Shown here: in pieces, positions 50,180 through 59,448 of the stretch
Position numbering within the stretch: position 1 is the first letter of the stretch
Layout: each line of letters begins with the position of its first letter
NCBI RefSeq assembly: GCF_003858645.1
Contig: NZ_RQJP01000003.1
Span: 62,001 to 126,000, forward strand
DNA: 64,000 nucleotides
Source: Larkinella knui
GTDB lineage: Bacteria; Bacteroidota; Bacteroidia; Cytophagales; Spirosomataceae
Direction: 5' to 3'
The notes under the pieces: model-generated
The model's input: the letters and a program-made list of their open reading frames with translations, nothing else
What the model was told of the DNA's origin: nothing
Database searches by the model: none
Translations under genes and position numbers: made by a program

Positions 50180-50935
50180 ATGGAAAAGGACTTACAAGGA
50201 AAAGTGGCGCTGGTGACCGGAGCCGCTTCGGGTATTGGTGAAGCCATCGCGTTGCTGTATGGTCAGCACGGCGCCAGTGTCATGCTCTCCGATGTGAACG
50301 AAGAAAGAGGTCAACACGTCACCGATCAAGTGGTGGCTGAAGGGGGTATCGCCCGGTTTTTCAAAGCCGACGTCGGTGACCCCAGGCAGTGTCAGCAACT
50401 CATTGAGGAAACCGTCTCTGCATTTGGCGGCCTGGACATGGCGTGTAACAATGCCGGGATTGGGGGCGAGTTGAACCTTACGGGCGATTATTCGCTGGAA
50501 GGCTGGCAGAAAATTATTAACATCAATCTTAACAGCGTCTTTTATTGCCTGAAGTACGAACTGGAAGCCATGCTGAACCAAAACCGCCCCGGGTCAATCA
50601 TCAACATGGCTTCCATTCTGGGGCAGGTCGGAACGGCGATGTCGCCGGGATATGTGGCGGCCAAACACGGCGTGGTGGGGTTGACCCAGACGGCGGCTAT
50701 TGAATATGCGCCGAAAGGGATTCGCATCAATGCCGTCGGACCGGCTTACATCGATACCCCCCTGTTAGGCGTATTACCGCAGGATGTCAAAGCGATGCTG
50801 GTTGGCCTTCATCCCATCGGTCGGCTGGGCCGGGCCGAAGAAGTGGCCGAGCTGGTCATCTGGCTCTCGTCGGAAAAAGCCTCGTTCGTGACGGGTTCGT
50901 ATTATCCCATTGACGGGGGCTATTTGGCCCGGTAA
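50180..50935 (+). CDS. Short-chain dehydrogenase/reductase
   Basis: 251 residues from the ATG at 50180. Rossmann TGAASGIGEA (about 13-22), NNAG (about 93-96), catalytic Ser in MASILG (about 144), Tyr157 and Lys161 in YVAAKHG, and the C-terminal GSYYPIDGGYLAR, the classical SDR pattern. Uses NAD(H) or NADP(H); the Asp after strand 2 (LSDVNEE) favours NAD(H). Close to glucose-1-dehydrogenase/3-oxoacyl reductase-like members, substrate not decidable. In operon order behind the stress protein. Confidence 0.9.
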   Translation: MEKDLQGKVALVTGAASGIGEAIALLYGQHGASVMLSDVNEERGQHVTDQVVAEGGIARFFKADVGDPRQCQQLIEETVSAFGGLDMACNNAGIGGELNLTGDYSLEGWQKIININLNSVFYCLKYELEAMLNQNRPGSIINMASILGQVGTAMSPGYVAAKHGVVGLTQTAAIEYAPKGIRINAVGPAYIDTPLLGVLPQDVKAMLVGLHPIGRLGRAEEVAELVIWLSSEKASFVTGSYYPIDGGYLAR

Positions 50936-51088
50936 CTGGACCGGGTACGAAAAAAGGTTTGATCGTGCGTATGAACAAGGTATTTTAGCGTCGACTACCG
51001 TAACGGAATGGGCAGTTAATTGGGGCAAAAACTCAATTCAAGTGCTCATTTTTTTTGTGCAACATTCCCAACCAGTAACAAAATCACC

Positions 51089-52072
51089 ATGATCATTACC
51101 CTGACTCTGAATCCCGCGGTTGATATCAGCACAACGGTTGACCACCTGGTTCCGGAACAGAAACTGCGGTGCGCAGCGGCCCGCTACGATCCGGGCGGAG
51201 GGGGTATCAACGTTTCCCGGGCCATTCACCGGCTGGGTGGAGAATCACTGGCGGTATTTCCAACCGGTGGAGCAACCGGTTCGTTGCTGGAAAACCTGGT
51301 AGCCGGGCAACAAATTGATTTTCAGACCGTCCCGATGGCGGGTTGGACGCGGCAGAGTATTGTCGTGCTGGAAACCGCAACCCGACAACAATTTCGCTTT
51401 GGGTTGCCGGGACCTGCCTGGTCGGTTGCGGAGGGCGAACTTTTTCTGGACGCGTTACGGGCTTTTTCGGCTCCCCTTGATTATGTCGTCCTCAGCGGCA
51501 GTATGCCCCCCGGTCTTCCCGTGGATTACGGTGCCGCAATCGCCCGAATCGTCAAGCGCCAGGGTGCTCGGTTGATTCTTGATACCTCCGGCGAACCCTT
51601 GCGGATGGCCGTTCAGGAAGGCGCGTTTTTGCTTAAACCTAATTTGGGCGAATTAGCCTCCCTGGTGGGGGTTGACAAACTGGAGCTGGACGAAGTGGAG
51701 GAAGCGGCCCGGTCGGTCATCCGTCGGAGCTGGTGTGAAGTGGTGGTCGTTTCGTTGGGTCCGGCGGGAGCCCTGCTGGTAGCCGGAAGCGGCAATACCG
51801 ATCAGTATGCGTGTTTTCGGGTTCCGGCTCCCACGGTTAAAAAGCAAAGTACGGTGGGAGCTGGTGACAGCATGGTCGGCGGGATGGTATACGCCCTATC
51901 GCAGGGCAAATCATACGAAGATATGCTGCGGCTCGGCGTGGCCTGTGGTACGGCAGCCACGATGAATCCCGGCACCGAATTGTTTCATCCCGACGATGTG
52001 GAACGACTGCTGACCTGGATCAATCAATCCGGAAAGAAGGGCTTTTTACCCGCTCCCGACGGGATAAATTAG
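51089..52072 (+). CDS. pfkB: PfkB-family phosphofructokinase
   Basis: 327 residues from the ATG at 51089 (MIITLTLNPAVDIS), the typical PfkB/FruK beginning. Landmarks: DPGGGGINVSRAIHRLGG, GSMPPGLP, LKPNLGELASLVG and the catalytic Asp in STVGAGDSMVGGMVYAL (about 253-262). Phosphorylates fructose 6-phosphate or 1-phosphate with ATP. Lies 153 bp after the dehydrogenase; its 3' end overlaps the convergent CPBP protease gene by 53 bp, so the two transcripts are antisense there. Confidence 0.9.
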   Translation: MIITLTLNPAVDISTTVDHLVPEQKLRCAAARYDPGGGGINVSRAIHRLGGESLAVFPTGGATGSLLENLVAGQQIDFQTVPMAGWTRQSIVVLETATRQQFRFGLPGPAWSVAEGELFLDALRAFSAPLDYVVLSGSMPPGLPVDYGAAIARIVKRQGARLILDTSGEPLRMAVQEGAFLLKPNLGELASLVGVDKLELDEVEEAARSVIRRSWCEVVVVSLGPAGALLVAGSGNTDQYACFRVPAPTVKKQSTVGAGDSMVGGMVYALSQGKSYEDMLRLGVACGTAATMNPGTELFHPDDVERLLTWINQSGKKGFLPAPDGIN

Positions 52073-52844
52073 CGGGTTTCAGAATTACCAGGATACCAAT
52101 TCCCCATAGGGTTACCAGCATTCCCACTGAATTCATCACGCCGGGCCGATTTAAGTCGGCCATGAAAGCAATATCCATTGAAGCATGAAAAAGAGCGCAA
52201 ACCAGTACACTTCCCCGGCTACTGTTAAAAAGCCAGGTGAACAGAATCGACCCTGTTAAGAGACTCATAAGCCAACCGCCAATCCCGGCTATATCCATCG
52301 TGTAATACCCGGATCGGACATAAAAAAATAACGGCCAGTGCCAGATCGCCCAGCCTGCCGTTAAAATCAGGGACGACAGGAGAGCAGAATACCGTTGTTG
52401 TAAGCGGGGTAAGGCAAATCCGCGCCAACCGGTTTCTTCACCAAAACCAACCACGAAAACGGTTAGGGCAATATATTGGTAAGGCAAAAGGCTGGAAAGC
52501 TCCCGGGAATGCCAGAGGCCGCTCCAGTTAACGATTTCAAGAGCGCCTTCGGTGTTTATCCAAACGGCAAAAAAAAGAATCAGAAAGGGGAAAAAGGGCA
52601 AAAACAGCCAGTAAAAAACGGGCCGGCGGGGCACAAGCAAGTTTCTTAAAAGAGTTGGTAAGCTGGCTTTCGGGTCCTCTATCTTACTCCAGAAAATCGC
52701 CGAGATCAGGGGGCCTACCAAGCCCGCATAATGCAGAAAAGCGGACGTTTTCCAGAATACAGGGAAAAAAGGAAGAAAGTAGGGCGACCAGCACAACCAG
52801 GAAATGGCATAAGCGGTCAGAAAGAACAGGAGTAGATTTTTCAT
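52020..52844 (-). CDS. CPBP-family intramembrane protease (CAAX-like)
   Basis: 274 residues with about seven to eight membrane helices. Catalytic motifs: GFGEETGWRGFALP (Glu-Glu, about 132-145), WAIWHWPLFF (His about 167) and CALFHASMDIAF (His about 220). Members cleave prenylated or membrane substrates or act in bacteriocin immunity and envelope regulation; substrate unknown here. Directly downstream of the Mg-transport ATPase (5-bp gap) and possibly co-expressed. Confidence 0.85.
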   Translation of the reverse strand: MKNLLLFFLTAYAISWLCWSPYFLPFFPVFWKTSAFLHYAGLVGPLISAIFWSKIEDPKASLPTLLRNLLVPRRPVFYWLFLPFFPFLILFFAVWINTEGALEIVNWSGLWHSRELSSLLPYQYIALTVFVVGFGEETGWRGFALPRLQQRYSALLSSLILTAGWAIWHWPLFFYVRSGYYTMDIAGIGGWLMSLLTGSILFTWLFNSSRGSVLVCALFHASMDIAFMADLNRPGVMNSVGMLVTLWGIGILVILKPANLSRRERVKSPSFRID

Positions 52845-52849
52845 GGAGA

Positions 52850-55405
52850 TTATCGTTTTACGCCTGTCAATCGGGCTGTCCTGCCATTCATTTTAGCGGT
52901 TTTATTAACTCTAAAAAAAGCAATTTTCAGGATGTCGGCCGTGATGGTATAAAGCACCAGAATACCACCCAGAGCCAGTACTTGTTGCGAATGGGCGATT
53001 GAAAAACCCAGCATCTGGGCCAGGGGCGAAACCGGCAGATACACCGTAATCAGAATCGAAACCAGTCCCGTTATGACCAGCCAGTTGCCCGGCTTGCTTT
53101 GGAAAAACGATTTCCGGGTGCGGATGATGAACAGAATGATGATTTCCGTCAGGGCCGATTCCAGAAACCAGCCGGTTTGAAAGGCGGAGCCCGAAAGATG
53201 AAAATAATAATAGAACACATAGAAAGTAAGGAAATCGAACAGCGAACTGTGAAGGCCAAAAACGATCATAAAATTTTGGATCATTTTCAGGTCCCATTTC
53301 CGGGGAGTGGTCAGTTGATCCCCATCCACCTGATCCGATGCAATGGTCAAAAAAGGCAGATCGGTGAGCAGATTGGTCAGCAGAATTTGCTTGGGGAGCA
53401 TCGGCAGAAAAGGCAGCAGCAGGGAAGCACCGGCCACGCTGAACATATTGCCGAAAGTGGCACCGGTGGTGATGAAAATATACTTCATGGAATTTACGAA
53501 CGACTTGCGTCCTTCTTCAATGCCATCGGCCAGCACCGACAAATCTTTTTCCAGCAACACAAAATCGGCGGCTTCCTGCGCCACATCCACGGCATTGCTG
53601 GTCGATATGCCCACATCAGCGGCATGAATAGCCGCCACATCGTTGATACCGTCGCCGATGTAGGCCACGGTGGCATTCGATTTTTGCAATGCGATGATAA
53701 TGCGTTCTTTCTGATGCGGTTCGATTTCGGCAAACACATCCGTTTGCCGAACTTGCACGATAAGCGCTTCCGGACTGAGCTGATCCATTTCTTCCCCCGT
53801 CAGAATGACCGGCTGAGCAATGTCGATCAACTGGGCCGTATGCAAAGCGACGTACCGATTATCGCCGGTAATGATCTTCACCTGGATGTGCAGGTGCCGA
53901 AGTCGTTCGATGGAGGTCAGGGAACTTTCCTTCAGCGGATCTTCCAGCAGGATGAAGCCCAGAAAAATCATTTGCTGTTCATCGTCGCGGGTTATCTTAT
54001 CAGCGGTCATGGGTTTGTAAGCCAGTCCCAACACCCGGTAACCGCTTTGACAGTAGGCCGCAAACCGGCTTTCAATCGCTTGACGGATCGCCACGGTAAT
54101 GGGTTCGGTCTGCCCGGACGGCGATTCCACCGAACTACAGACCGCCAGCAGGTTGCTCAGGGCGCCTTTGGTAATAAAAAACCGCTGTTCCCCTTTTTGA
54201 ACCGCGATGCTCAGCCGTTTGCGAATGAAATCATACGGGATTTCGTCCCGCTTTTCGTAGCCCTCGGCGGTTAGGTTTAGGGCACCGATGGCCTGATCGA
54301 TGGGATTCGAAAAGCCCTGTTGAAAGGTCGCATTCAGGAAAGCGTATACCGGTATTCGTTCGTCGGCCTGGCCCTGCCAGTTCACCATCGCTTTGACCGT
54401 AGCCGTGCCTTCGGTAATGGTCCCGGTTTTATCCGTACACAATACGGTCACTTCCCCAAAATTGAAGATGGAGGACAGCTTTTTAACGATTACTTTTTTC
54501 TTCAGCATGCGCCGGGCTCCCGCCGACATGGCAAACGTCATGATGGCGGGCAGAAGTTCGGGGGCCATGCCGATGGCGAGCGCCAGCGAAAACAGGATCG
54601 AATCGAAAACCGGCTTTTTAAAATACAGGTTGGCCATCAGAATCACCAGCGACAGCAGGACCGTAATGCGCAGGAGAAAGTAACCGAAGTGTTTGATGCC
54701 TTTCTCAAAAGCGGTTTCCGGAGTTTGGGCCAGGCTGTGGGTCAACTGACCGAACACGGTTTGGCGGCCCGTTTGCACCACCAGCGCGTATGCACGACCA
54801 CTGACGACGTTGGTTCCCTGCCACAGACAATTCGTTTTCTGGTGGAGTGGTGCCGTATCCGGGACGGTGCCAACCATTTTCTCGACCGGATACGATTCGC
54901 CGGTCAATGAGCTTTCGTTCACGTGCAGTTCATTGCTTTCCAGAATTCGGCAATCAGCCGGAATGATATCGCCCGCATCCAACACCAGCACATCGCCCGG
55001 CACCACCTCCGGCGTAACCACCTGCTCTTCTTTTCCATCACGCAAAACGGTATGCTTCAGGGCGATCATGGACCGCAATTTTTCAATGGCCCGTCCGGCA
55101 TTGCGTTCCTGCCAAAAGCCTAAAAGTCCGGTGGTCAGCAGGATAAAAAGAATGATCAGGGTATCGGAGGTTTCTCCCAACATGGCCGACAACACCACGG
55201 CTACAACCAGCAGCAGGATCAGCGGATTGGTAAACTGCCGGATGAACAGTTTCAACTCCCGTTGAAAGCGGCTTTCCGTGCGCCCTAGCTGGCGTTGCTC
55301 CTCAATACGCTGGGCGGCCACCGCGCTGTCCAGACCGGTTGAAGTGGTTTGAAATTGAGCCAGTAATTGGTCCAAGGGCAATGAGGAGAAAGCCTGGCCT
55401 TCCAT
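52850..55405 (-). CDS. mgtA: Magnesium-translocating P-type ATPase (MgtA/MgtB type)
   Basis: 851 residues. P-type motifs: TGES (about 167), phosphorylation Asp in CTDKTGTITEGTA (about 324), KGALSNLL nucleotide site and GDGINDVAAIHAADVGIS hinge (about 583-600). Ten-helix topology with a long C-terminal membrane region; an N-terminal cation ATPase region is present. Similar to MgtA, importing Mg2+. No dedicated leader structure was recognised in the 180 bp upstream. Confidence 0.9.
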   Translation of the reverse strand: MEGQAFSSLPLDQLLAQFQTTSTGLDSAVAAQRIEEQRQLGRTESRFQRELKLFIRQFTNPLILLLVVAVVLSAMLGETSDTLIILFILLTTGLLGFWQERNAGRAIEKLRSMIALKHTVLRDGKEEQVVTPEVVPGDVLVLDAGDIIPADCRILESNELHVNESSLTGESYPVEKMVGTVPDTAPLHQKTNCLWQGTNVVSGRAYALVVQTGRQTVFGQLTHSLAQTPETAFEKGIKHFGYFLLRITVLLSLVILMANLYFKKPVFDSILFSLALAIGMAPELLPAIMTFAMSAGARRMLKKKVIVKKLSSIFNFGEVTVLCTDKTGTITEGTATVKAMVNWQGQADERIPVYAFLNATFQQGFSNPIDQAIGALNLTAEGYEKRDEIPYDFIRKRLSIAVQKGEQRFFITKGALSNLLAVCSSVESPSGQTEPITVAIRQAIESRFAAYCQSGYRVLGLAYKPMTADKITRDDEQQMIFLGFILLEDPLKESSLTSIERLRHLHIQVKIITGDNRYVALHTAQLIDIAQPVILTGEEMDQLSPEALIVQVRQTDVFAEIEPHQKERIIIALQKSNATVAYIGDGINDVAAIHAADVGISTSNAVDVAQEAADFVLLEKDLSVLADGIEEGRKSFVNSMKYIFITTGATFGNMFSVAGASLLLPFLPMLPKQILLTNLLTDLPFLTIASDQVDGDQLTTPRKWDLKMIQNFMIVFGLHSSLFDFLTFYVFYYYFHLSGSAFQTGWFLESALTEIIILFIIRTRKSFFQSKPGNWLVITGLVSILITVYLPVSPLAQMLGFSIAHSQQVLALGGILVLYTITADILKIAFFRVNKTAKMNGRTARLTGVKR

Positions 55406-55534
55406 AAAAAAGAGTTATAAGACCGTTGGGTCCGTATGTCTGAACATCCAAAAGTAGTGCTGGAAATGGCGAATCAGGTTGATACCTATCATGCCTTTAG
55501 ACAATTATTGTCATTCCGTTAAACGACTGATCAA

Positions 55535-55550
55535 TACTACATTAGTAGTA
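55535..55550. promoter_or_regulatory. Palindromic operator candidate
   Basis: TACTACATTAGTAGTA, a 16-bp palindrome (6-bp arms, 4-bp spacer), 35 bp before the DUF6544-like start. It resembles operators used by BlaI/MecI-type repressors in Bacteroidota (general knowledge); no such repressor gene is present in the window. Confidence 0.4.
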
Positions 55551-55585
55551 AGTTCTTCATTTTCAACCCATTTTATCAGACCACA

Positions 55586-56812
55586 ATGGCTACGCTTCGA
55601 TTCCTGTTCGTCTGTATTCTCGGACTTCATGGCTTGATTCACCTGATGGGTTTTGTCAGAGCCTGGTTTTTGACGAAAATGGATCTCATCACGGCAACAA
55701 CGACCATTCCACGATCAACCACGGAGACGAAAGCCGTCGGCCTTCTCTGGTTGCTCACGAGTCTGCTCTTTCTGGCGGCCGTTGGTGTATTTTTAGCCGG
55801 CATGGCCCGGTGGTGGCTGGTCGCTTTCGGCGCGGTCTTTGTTTCCCAACTCCTGATCCTGCTCTATTGGCAGGACGCTAAAGCGGGCACGTTGGCTAAC
55901 CTCCTGATCTTGGCCATTAGCCTCCTGGCGTATGCGGATTGGAATTTCACCGCCAACGTAAAAGCCGAAATCCATAACCTGATGGCCGAAGCCGGTGACG
56001 AAAAGCCGTCGGTCATTACGGCTCGGCAAGTAGCCGAAATGCCGTCAATTGTTCAAAAATGGCTTACGCATGCGCAGGTCATTGGGAAAGAACGCATTCA
56101 AACCGCTCATCTGACGCAACAAGGCCAGATGCGCACGAAAGTGAACGGCGGTTGGATGCCCGTTGAAGCCCAGCAGTATTTTACCACGAATCAGCCCGGT
56201 TTTATCTGGCACGCCCGAATCAAAGCCGCTCCGCTGGTCTATCTGGCCGGTCGGGATAAGTATGAACAGGGGCACGGCCATATGCTGATCAAGGCAATGT
56301 CTTTCTGGCCCATCGCTAATACGAGCGGAAACGAAATCGATCAGGGAACGATGCTGCGGTATTTGGGCGAAATGGTCTGGTTTCCAACGGCGGCTCTCAG
56401 CCCCTACATCCACTGGGAACAACTTGGGGCAACCACCGCCCGGGCAACCATGAGTTACGGAAAAACGATCGCATCCGGTGTTTTTACATTCACGCCTGAT
56501 GGCGATGTGATTCGTTACGTCGCTCAGCGCTACGGCGAATTTGAGGGAACCTACCGGCAGGAAACCTGGTCGATTACCCTCAGTAACCACCAGGCATTGG
56601 CCGGTATTCGGATTCCCGTGCAGGCAGCGGTAACCTGGCAATTGAAAACCGGTGATTTCACCTGGTATACGGTAACGATAACGGAAATAAACTATAACGA
56701 CCGGAGTGACCGGGTCCGGATTACCGCCAGACCAATACCGGCTTCCCAGCCCATGGCAAGTGCCCCGCTCAACGAACAGTCGCTTCAAGTAAGGAATCCG
56801 GCTGGTTCATGA
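55586..56812 (+). CDS. DUF6544-like membrane protein
   Basis: 408 residues. Four N-terminal membrane helices (about 5-25, 45-70, 76-95, 100-120) precede a large beta-rich domain (EMPSIVQKWLTHAQVIGKER, VYLAGRDKYEQGHGHMLIK, RYGEFEGTYRQETW) that resembles the DUF6544 family, of unknown function. The palindrome at 55535 suggests regulated expression. Its 3' end overlaps the convergent SRPBCC-like gene by 6 bp. Confidence 0.65.
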   Translation: MATLRFLFVCILGLHGLIHLMGFVRAWFLTKMDLITATTTIPRSTTETKAVGLLWLLTSLLFLAAVGVFLAGMARWWLVAFGAVFVSQLLILLYWQDAKAGTLANLLILAISLLAYADWNFTANVKAEIHNLMAEAGDEKPSVITARQVAEMPSIVQKWLTHAQVIGKERIQTAHLTQQGQMRTKVNGGWMPVEAQQYFTTNQPGFIWHARIKAAPLVYLAGRDKYEQGHGHMLIKAMSFWPIANTSGNEIDQGTMLRYLGEMVWFPTAALSPYIHWEQLGATTARATMSYGKTIASGVFTFTPDGDVIRYVAQRYGEFEGTYRQETWSITLSNHQALAGIRIPVQAAVTWQLKTGDFTWYTVTITEINYNDRSDRVRITARPIPASQPMASAPLNEQSLQVRNPAGS

Positions 56813-57463
56813 ACGGGTTCGGTGGTTTTTCTCGGCCCGGTCCCGAATACCGCGCAGCATTTTCCACTCCATGATAAAATGAGCGGGTTCGGTGACCATT
56901 CGCCAGATCACAAAGTTGGCAACTGTTGGCGGGTAATACATGCGGTATACGGTCAACAGCCGGGTCGATCCATCGGGCTGTGGAACCAGATAAAACAACC
57001 AGCTATTCTGGAATTCCTGGTTAGCTCCGGTGTAAAAAAGCAAATGCCGGTTTTCCTGAATGGCCACCAATCGTGGACCACCCATTGGCCCCAGTAACAG
57101 GGTATCGCCTAGCCGGATGTGCTGATACCGGGGCAATATCCGATCGGCACTATGAACGTTTAACCCCAGTAGATTTTCCAGTCCGTCGTAACTGTAGAGC
57201 CCGGCTTTTCGAATCCCCAGCTGCTTCAGCCAGGGCATAATGGCCGAAGCCGGTGCCCGGATCGTGATCGCACGGATGTTGCTATACGTTAGCGACTGGA
57301 GTAACGAATCGCCGGGGTAAACGGCGTTCCATTCCCGGTCTGTCGTTCCCCAGCGTTTGAAAAACAGGTTCAGACCAATCAGGTAAAAAAGGTAGACGAA
57401 AAGACCGATCAGACCCACGGTCTTGAGGATGCGCACTGCCATAGGAAAGACGGACCGGGCCAA
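56807..57463 (-). CDS. SRPBCC-like membrane-anchored protein
   Basis: 218 residues: an N-terminal membrane helix (about 10-32, ILKTVGLIGLFVYLFYLIGL) followed by an SRPBCC/START-like alpha-beta domain (IRAITIRAPASAIMPWLKQL, AGLYSYDGLENLLGLNVHSA, HFIMEWKMLRGIRDRAEKN). Probably binds a small hydrophobic molecule; function unknown. Clustered with other envelope genes transcribed leftward. Confidence 0.65.
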   Translation of the reverse strand: MARSVFPMAVRILKTVGLIGLFVYLFYLIGLNLFFKRWGTTDREWNAVYPGDSLLQSLTYSNIRAITIRAPASAIMPWLKQLGIRKAGLYSYDGLENLLGLNVHSADRILPRYQHIRLGDTLLLGPMGGPRLVAIQENRHLLFYTGANQEFQNSWLFYLVPQPDGSTRLLTVYRMYYPPTVANFVIWRMVTEPAHFIMEWKMLRGIRDRAEKNHRTRS

Positions 57464-57490
57464 TCGGGTGGAGTCATTTCGTTTTTAAAA

Positions 57491-58060
57491 CTACCGTTCT
57501 CCAACGGTGCTAAAGGTATATCCCAGGGTGAAATCACCCGCTCCTTCCACGTTTCCCCGAAAAATCCGGCTACCCAGCGACAGGTTGAGGTAAAAATTAC
57601 GGCGATAGGTTCGTTGAAAACCCCACAGCGCTTCGACGCCAAAGCCACTTCCGTTACCAATGGGTACGTGTTCCGATTCGTTTTTGGCCACGGCGGGTAG
57701 TTTGTAGCGGGTTTTAACGCTGAGGTAATTGCCGGAATTATACCGGATGCTTTTCCCTTTTTCCAGGCGTCGATCCAGGTTATAGAAATACCGGGTGCCA
57801 ACCGACAGATCGGGGTTCGCCGTACTGGAAGCGTAATAGGTCGTTTTGTCGGGAGACGTTTCCACTTCTTTAGTTCTGGTATACGTTGTTACCCGTGCTT
57901 CCGAAACGAGTGTAACCCGATTTCCCAGTCGCGTTTCATTCAGAATACCGGGTTCCAGAAAAGCCGCCCGCCAGACGGATTTTACCAACAATGGCTGTTC
58001 TGCAGACTGTCCAAAGGCCAAAAGGGGCATCAGCAGGAGGGCAATCAACGCGGTTTTCAT
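57491..58060 (-). CDS. Outer-membrane beta-barrel-like protein
   Basis: 189 residues with signal peptide MKTALIALLLMPLLAFGQS. The mature part has alternating amphipathic strands ending with NFYLNLSLGSRIF and GDFTLGYTFSTVGER, a barrel-like design. No specific family recognised. 27 bp upstream of the SRPBCC-like gene; likely the same transcript. Confidence 0.6.
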   Translation of the reverse strand: MKTALIALLLMPLLAFGQSAEQPLLVKSVWRAAFLEPGILNETRLGNRVTLVSEARVTTYTRTKEVETSPDKTTYYASSTANPDLSVGTRYFYNLDRRLEKGKSIRYNSGNYLSVKTRYKLPAVAKNESEHVPIGNGSGFGVEALWGFQRTYRRNFYLNLSLGSRIFRGNVEGAGDFTLGYTFSTVGER

Positions 58061-58182
58061 GGTGGTATACCTGGTTTAGTTCATACACCAAAAATTGGAT
58101 TTTCCCTTTCAATGAACAATGATCGAGGTTGGAAAACAGCCTGATCGTAATCAGCTATTACGGCAATGATGAAGGCAGGAAG

Positions 58183-58737
58183 TTAATGAAGCAGGTGGTT
58201 TCGAAACCGTTTTTGATGGGACGTGAGCAGCAGCAGAGACGTTACATCAAGCGTTAACAAAGCGCCACCTTGCAGCATAATGGATTTGCCAAATCCGTGA
58301 AAAACGGCTTGATTTTCTCCGCTGGCTTGCTGATGGAGCAGCAGACCCGTCGCCAGATAAGCCAGGTCAAGGCCCACATTAATGAGAAGCAGGCGCTTGA
58401 ATTGGGTACTCTTTTGAGCGACTGATTGCGATGAGAAGGGCAGTTTTGGATGACGGACTTTATACCACATAGAACCGCCGACGAGCAGGTTAATGCTGCC
58501 CCAGGCCGCATTCATGTGGTGAAACTGGTGGGCTTCTCCCTGACTAAAAAACATGGCCGTACCGCCCACCACCAGATTGGTGGCGGCCCAGGCACTTAAT
58601 ACCCTGGCATGGGTAAGTTCGTGCCGAAACAAATAATCCCGTTCTCGTTTACTGGTTGCTGAATCACCCGCGACAGGCTGAGCCTTGGCAATTATCGCCA
58701 GCAGGAGACCGGCGATAAAAGTGAGTACCTTTGACAT
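58183..58737 (-). CDS. Small multi-helix membrane protein (DUF6992-like)
   Basis: 184 residues; signal-like start (MSKVLTFIAGLLLAIIAKAQ) and about three further helices (ATNLVVGGTAMFF, NLLVGGSMWYKV, LLINVGLDLAYLATGLLL). The HxxH-containing QFHHMNAAWGSIN motif resembles DUF6992, a Bacteroidota membrane family without known function. Confidence 0.55.
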   Translation of the reverse strand: MSKVLTFIAGLLLAIIAKAQPVAGDSATSKRERDYLFRHELTHARVLSAWAATNLVVGGTAMFFSQGEAHQFHHMNAAWGSINLLVGGSMWYKVRHPKLPFSSQSVAQKSTQFKRLLLINVGLDLAYLATGLLLHQQASGENQAVFHGFGKSIMLQGGALLTLDVTSLLLLTSHQKRFRNHLLH

Positions 58738-58752
58738 CGTTCCGCTTTTCGA

Positions 58753-59091
58753 TCAATCCGTTATTAACCGTTCAGACTGACTCGTCAGCAGGTCTTTATC
58801 CACCATGCCGACGTGCCGCCAGAGTTCGATTCCCTGCCGAATCAGGATGAAAGCGGGTGTTTGAGTAATGTCAAAGCTCCGAAAAACGTCCGCCTGAGTG
58901 GATTCCTCGATCTTTAGAATCCGCACCTGATCCCCCATATGCTGCTGCAACGAATCGGCCAGTGATCGCACCTCTGCCCGTTGTGACCGTTCAATTTGCT
59001 CGGGCGGCATGAAGATCAACAAGACCTCAGACCGGGTCTGAAGCGGTTTTAGGTGTGAATCTTTGAGTTTAATCCAACTGATGTTTGCCAT
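58753..59091 (-). CDS. Thioredoxin-fold protein lacking the CxxC motif
   Basis: 112 residues with thioredoxin-like layout (LLIFMPPEQIERSQRAEVRS, VRILKIEESTQADVFRSFDI, TPAFILIRQGIELWRHVGM). The cis-Pro turn (QTPAF) is present, but the active-site Cys pair is replaced by PPEQ, so redox catalysis is unlikely; a binding or chaperone-like role is possible. 15 bp upstream of the membrane-protein gene, same direction. Confidence 0.7.
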   Translation of the reverse strand: MANISWIKLKDSHLKPLQTRSEVLLIFMPPEQIERSQRAEVRSLADSLQQHMGDQVRILKIEESTQADVFRSFDITQTPAFILIRQGIELWRHVGMVDKDLLTSQSERLITD

Positions 59092-59355
59092 TATCTTAAA
59101 AACAAAGATTTAATTTTTCTTTTTATTGGGTAAAAATGGAGGTTTCGCGAATCAATTGCCTTGATATTAGTTAGGAGTTATTCTGATAGTTAGCAGGATT
59201 CAACGCAGTCGTGTTCTGGAATACAGTTTATACACAGGAAGTGTTAAGCGGGCATTCGGTTGAGGAAGCCGATTTTGAGCACCGGTCCCCGCCAAGGGGT
59301 GAAATTCCGGAAAGCGACGTTATCCGGACAACCTCCCTTCGCTGCAAATAACGGG

Positions 59356-59412
59356 CTGTTCCCTGCAAACCGTTTCCGGGTAGCAGGGAACAGTCTATTT
59401 TTGTTTGTTTTT
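59356..59412 (+). terminator. Terminator-like leader hairpin before the LytS-type kinase
   Basis: CTGTTCCCTGC (59356-59366), 16-base loop, GCAGGGAACAG (59383-59393), then a T-rich run (59394-59412). It lies 37 bp before the kinase start. Transcripts starting upstream would tend to stop here, suggesting attenuation; the 180 bp before it contain further short stems but no known riboswitch was recognised. Confidence 0.6.
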
Positions 59413-59448
59413 ATCGTTATTTTGCGGGTCAAAACACTTTATAATAGC

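Noticed and set aside
53099-54274. 391-codon plus-strand frame opposite the P-type ATPase
   Set aside because: His/Gln/Arg-rich antisense shadow of a strongly supported ATPase.
59260-59355. Cobalamin or other known riboswitch before the LytS kinase
   Set aside because: Short stems and a GGTGAAA-like piece are present, but the conserved core of known classes could not be laid out by eye.
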